A stretch of DNA of 64,000 nt from Mesorhizobium tamadayense (GTDB lineage Bacteria; Pseudomonadota; Alphaproteobacteria; Rhizobiales; Rhizobiaceae), in assembly GCF_003863365.1 (NCBI RefSeq), contig NZ_RQXT01000001.1, positions 266,802-330,801 of the forward strand, given 5' to 3'. The notes beneath the pieces were generated by a model, which worked only from the letters and a program-made list of their open reading frames with translations, did no database searches and was not told where the DNA came from. A program made the translations under genes and the position numbers. Below are positions 63,063-64,000 of the stretch, in pieces (position 1 is the first letter of the stretch; each line of letters starts with the position of its first letter).

Positions 63063-63504
63063 TGTCCTGTTCGTCCGCTGCCGGAGAATAGGCCGCGCCG
63101 CCCGGCCAAGGCCGGAGCCAGACACAATCGATCCTCCCCAAAGTCTTTTCTTGTGAAGATTATATTCACATATGAGATTTCGGTACAAGCGGGTCGGACG
63201 GAAATTTTGCCCGTCAGGCCGAAGCGGCTTTGCTCGGCTGCGCGAAGGCCGACTTTGGACATCCACGAAATCGTGTGACGGTTCCGAGAAATCACGCAGG
63301 AAAGAATATTAGTTAATCCTACAACTCTTTGCCGCCGGAAAGGTTGTAAAGCGCGGATTGCTCGTTGTGCGCACGGCGCGCGACATGGCATCGCCAAATC
63401 CGGCCAATAAAATTCGCGTCGATGGCGGTGTAATTCGTTGGTAATCGATCGCCAGGATAATGCCGATCTCGATCATATCCGGTGCCTTTTTTCTTGAGTC
63501 GACT
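63063..63504. other. Intergenic region before the MaoC gene
   Basis: This gap holds no gene. AT-rich parts lie at 63140-63190 and 63290-63345. The second has an imperfect hairpin, ACAAC-T-CTTT ... AAAG-GTTGT (63321-63347). Short open frames here have no ribosome-binding site or recognisable protein. Confidence 0.5.
63152..63170 (-). promoter_or_regulatory. TGTGAA-N7-TTCACA dyad, candidate IclR operator
   Basis: TGTGAAGATTATATTCACA is a perfect six-base inverted repeat around seven bases, in an AT-rich context 90 bases upstream of the MaoC start. A weaker version is present before the IclR gene. Confidence 0.6.
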
Positions 63505-63933
63505 ATGGCGGTTCTCGGTGCATTCCCTCCCGGTGTCGGCTGCCGACCCTTCGACGAGGAGGATTGGGAAGGCGTGGCGGATTGCCTGCACAGGGGCTTT
63601 CCGGAGCGCAGCCATGGCTATTGGATCGAGGCGCTGACCCGCCTGTCGCAGCGGCCCGCGGTCGCCGATTTTCCGCGATATGGTTTCGTCCTCGAGAAGT
63701 CGGGCCGGGTCGTCGGCGCCGTGCTCACGCTCTATGCCAGGCATAGCGGTCTGGAGGGCGACGAAATCCGCTGCAACCTCTCGAGCTGGTCCGTGGACGC
63801 GGAGTTCCGGCCCTATGCCAGCAGGAATGATCGCGACGGTCATCATGCACGCAGGGACGTGGTCTATACCAATATTTCCCCATCGCCCGCAGGGCTGTCC
63901 GGGGAAAGTTATTCATATATGAAGGCCATCTGA
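63505..63933 (+). pseudogene. Degraded GNAT-like acetyltransferase
   Basis: The open frame (about 142 residues from ATG 63505) has a coherent N-terminal part: CRPFDEEDWEGVADCLHRGF, FPRYGFVLEKSGRVVGAVLTL and EIRCNLSSWSVDAEFRPYAS. Around 63823-63850 the natural continuation MIATVIMHA is in the next frame, then the original frame resumes with RDVVYTNISPSP. Two small compensating indels are the likely cause. The sequence then runs to a stop at GLSGESYSYMKAI with no acceptor half. Family members I recall are about 250 residues, so the gene is probably a remnant. Confidence 0.6.
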
Positions 63934-64000
63934 TTGGGAGAGGCTGGGTCTCTTGGCCGGCTTGGATTGACCGGTGGCGGCTTGTCGATGGTGTGCATTT

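Overview
The window looks like chromosome from an alphaproteobacterium of the order Hyphomicrobiales, most likely Mesorhizobium or a close relative. The reasons are the high GC content with strongly GC-biased third codon positions, the flhB/visN/visR flagellar arrangement, the ehuABCD-eutABCDE ectoine operon in its rhizobial layout, and several palindromic intergenic repeats of the rhizobial RIME kind. I see no tRNA, rRNA, insertion sequence, CRISPR array or prophage.

Layout. (1) 1-3.1 kb: the end of a flagellar cluster, with flhB, a small unknown gene, and visN-visR (the LuxR-type motility master regulators) on the minus strand. (2) 3.5-12.9 kb: an amide/polyamine utilisation locus. It holds an acetylpolyamine amidohydrolase, an exported-substrate-type amidohydrolase, a complete PotABCD-type ABC importer and two tandem NylB-like serine hydrolases. 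(3) 13.0-17.6 kb: tex, then a LysR regulator divergent from glutaryl-CoA dehydrogenase. (4) 17.7-24.4 kb: a three-gene transglutaminase/DUF2126, circularly permuted ATP-grasp/alpha-E, transglutaminase locus of unknown product, followed by three overlapping glycosyltransferase genes (24.4-27.0 kb). (5) 27-34 kb: topoisomerase IB, a DGPF protein with its ECF42 sigma factor, an ALDH7-type aldehyde dehydrogenase, an orphan DNA-binding protein and a GNAT enzyme.

(6) 33.8-48.9 kb: a complete ectoine/5-hydroxyectoine catabolic region. EhuABCD imports the solute. EutABC are thought to convert hydroxyectoine to ectoine, EutD opens the ring and EutE deacetylates to diaminobutyrate. The divergent minus-strand arm (asnC, then the aldehyde dehydrogenase and aminotransferase corresponding to ssd and atf) carries the product to aspartate. 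The MocR-type repressor EnuR sits between the arms, and a shared GTCATGAYATTAT motif lies at both its own start and in front of ehuA. Four repeat or palindrome insertions punctuate this operon.

(7) 49.0-63.1 kb: an L-fucose-type sugar acid locus. It has L-fuconate dehydratase, an SDR dehydrogenase, a mutarotase, an oxidoreductase, a second enolase-superfamily enzyme, a sugar ABC importer, an IclR regulator and a lactonase. It also has an unusual minus-strand trio of MaoC, CoA-transferase and leaderless solute-binding-like protein. Dyads built from TGAA and TTCA occur at two promoters here. (8) The right end holds a degraded acetyltransferase gene.

Starts were chosen by hand from ribosome-binding sites, overlaps and codon bias, so several differ from the longest open frame. 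All functional names come from recognising motifs and gene order; no database search was run.
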